Under the pieces are notes generated by a model. The model saw nothing but the letters and a program-made list of their open reading frames with translations, did not search any database and was not told the origin of the DNA. Shown here in pieces: positions 63,921 to 64,000 of a DNA stretch of 64,000 nt. The stretch is taken from NCBI GenBank assembly GCA_002069125.1, contig MVZN01000007.1, positions 1 to 64,000 of the forward strand, read 5' to 3'. Origin of the DNA: Spirochaetes bacterium ADurb.BinA120. Its GTDB lineage: Bacteria; Spirochaetota; UBA4802; UBA5368. The translations under genes and the position numbers were made by a program. Position 1 is the stretch's first letter. Each line of letters opens with the position of its first letter.

Positions 63921-64000
63921 TATGTTCGCCCAGATTTTAATTACACCGCAAAATGGCATGAATAAAAAGGGTATTTTACGGTTGACAGAAATCAAGGGCT

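Overview
The window is a 64 kb stretch of chromosome from a free-living Gram-negative bacterium, roughly 53% GC by eye, with genes packed on both strands. A member of the Spirochaetota is the best guess. Supporting signs are three 7TMR-DISM sensor proteins, tandem cNMP-binding/GGDEF proteins, a SpoVG homologue in a clearly outer-membraned cell (OmpA-like protein, many lipoproteins), EPND-repeat lipoproteins and a DUF4015-type glycosidase. The phylum is an inference. No rRNA, tRNA, CRISPR array, prophage or transposase gene was seen.

Left part (1-24,110): two 7TMR-DISM histidine kinases flank an OPT-family transporter, followed by a lemA-TPM-TPM envelope cluster. Next comes a compact catabolic operon: FGGY kinase, class III aminotransferase, class II aldolase, FLVCR-like MFS transporter and HAD phosphatase. 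After it lie an M29 aminopeptidase broken by an internal deletion, two cNMP-GGDEF proteins, an SDR plus a VOC protein, a third 7TMR-DISM protein with an RsbW-like ATPase end, and an SMP-30-like propeller on the opposite strand.

Middle part (24,300-46,100): a small membrane protein, spoVG, a structured 600-nt intergenic region, and a coiled-coil lipoprotein with an OmpA-like partner. Then a membrane phosphoesterase, a nucleotidyltransferase, a RelA/SpoT-TPR protein and aspS. The conserved phoH-pgpH-ybeY block follows, then a phosphohexomutase on the other strand, tilS-ftsH, two unrecognised genes (one ending in a SEC-C motif) and recG.

Right part (46,100-64,000): an EPND-repeat lipoprotein with a coupled second lipoprotein, a DUF4015 protein and the macromolecular-synthesis block yqeY-dnaG-rpoD. 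A minus-strand operon holds a cupin-like gene, aroE, folC, an unknown gene and a LOG-like gene. Then come a lipid kinase, the DAHP synthase aroF, a small unknown protein, queH and a short UvrD-like helicase.

The most striking find is upstream of aroF. A consensus-like promoter is followed by a 23-codon open frame with the run YYRFYFYY, and then by a terminator whose 5' arm can pair instead with the sequence around the leader stop codon. This is the layout of a Tyr/Phe-sensing transcription attenuator. Other notable items are the aminotransferase/kinase/aldolase catabolic operon, a MITE-like repeat family with TAGACTTGTTGC ends, and the microhomology deletion in the aminopeptidase gene. All gene functions are read from motifs and family knowledge; no database search was possible.
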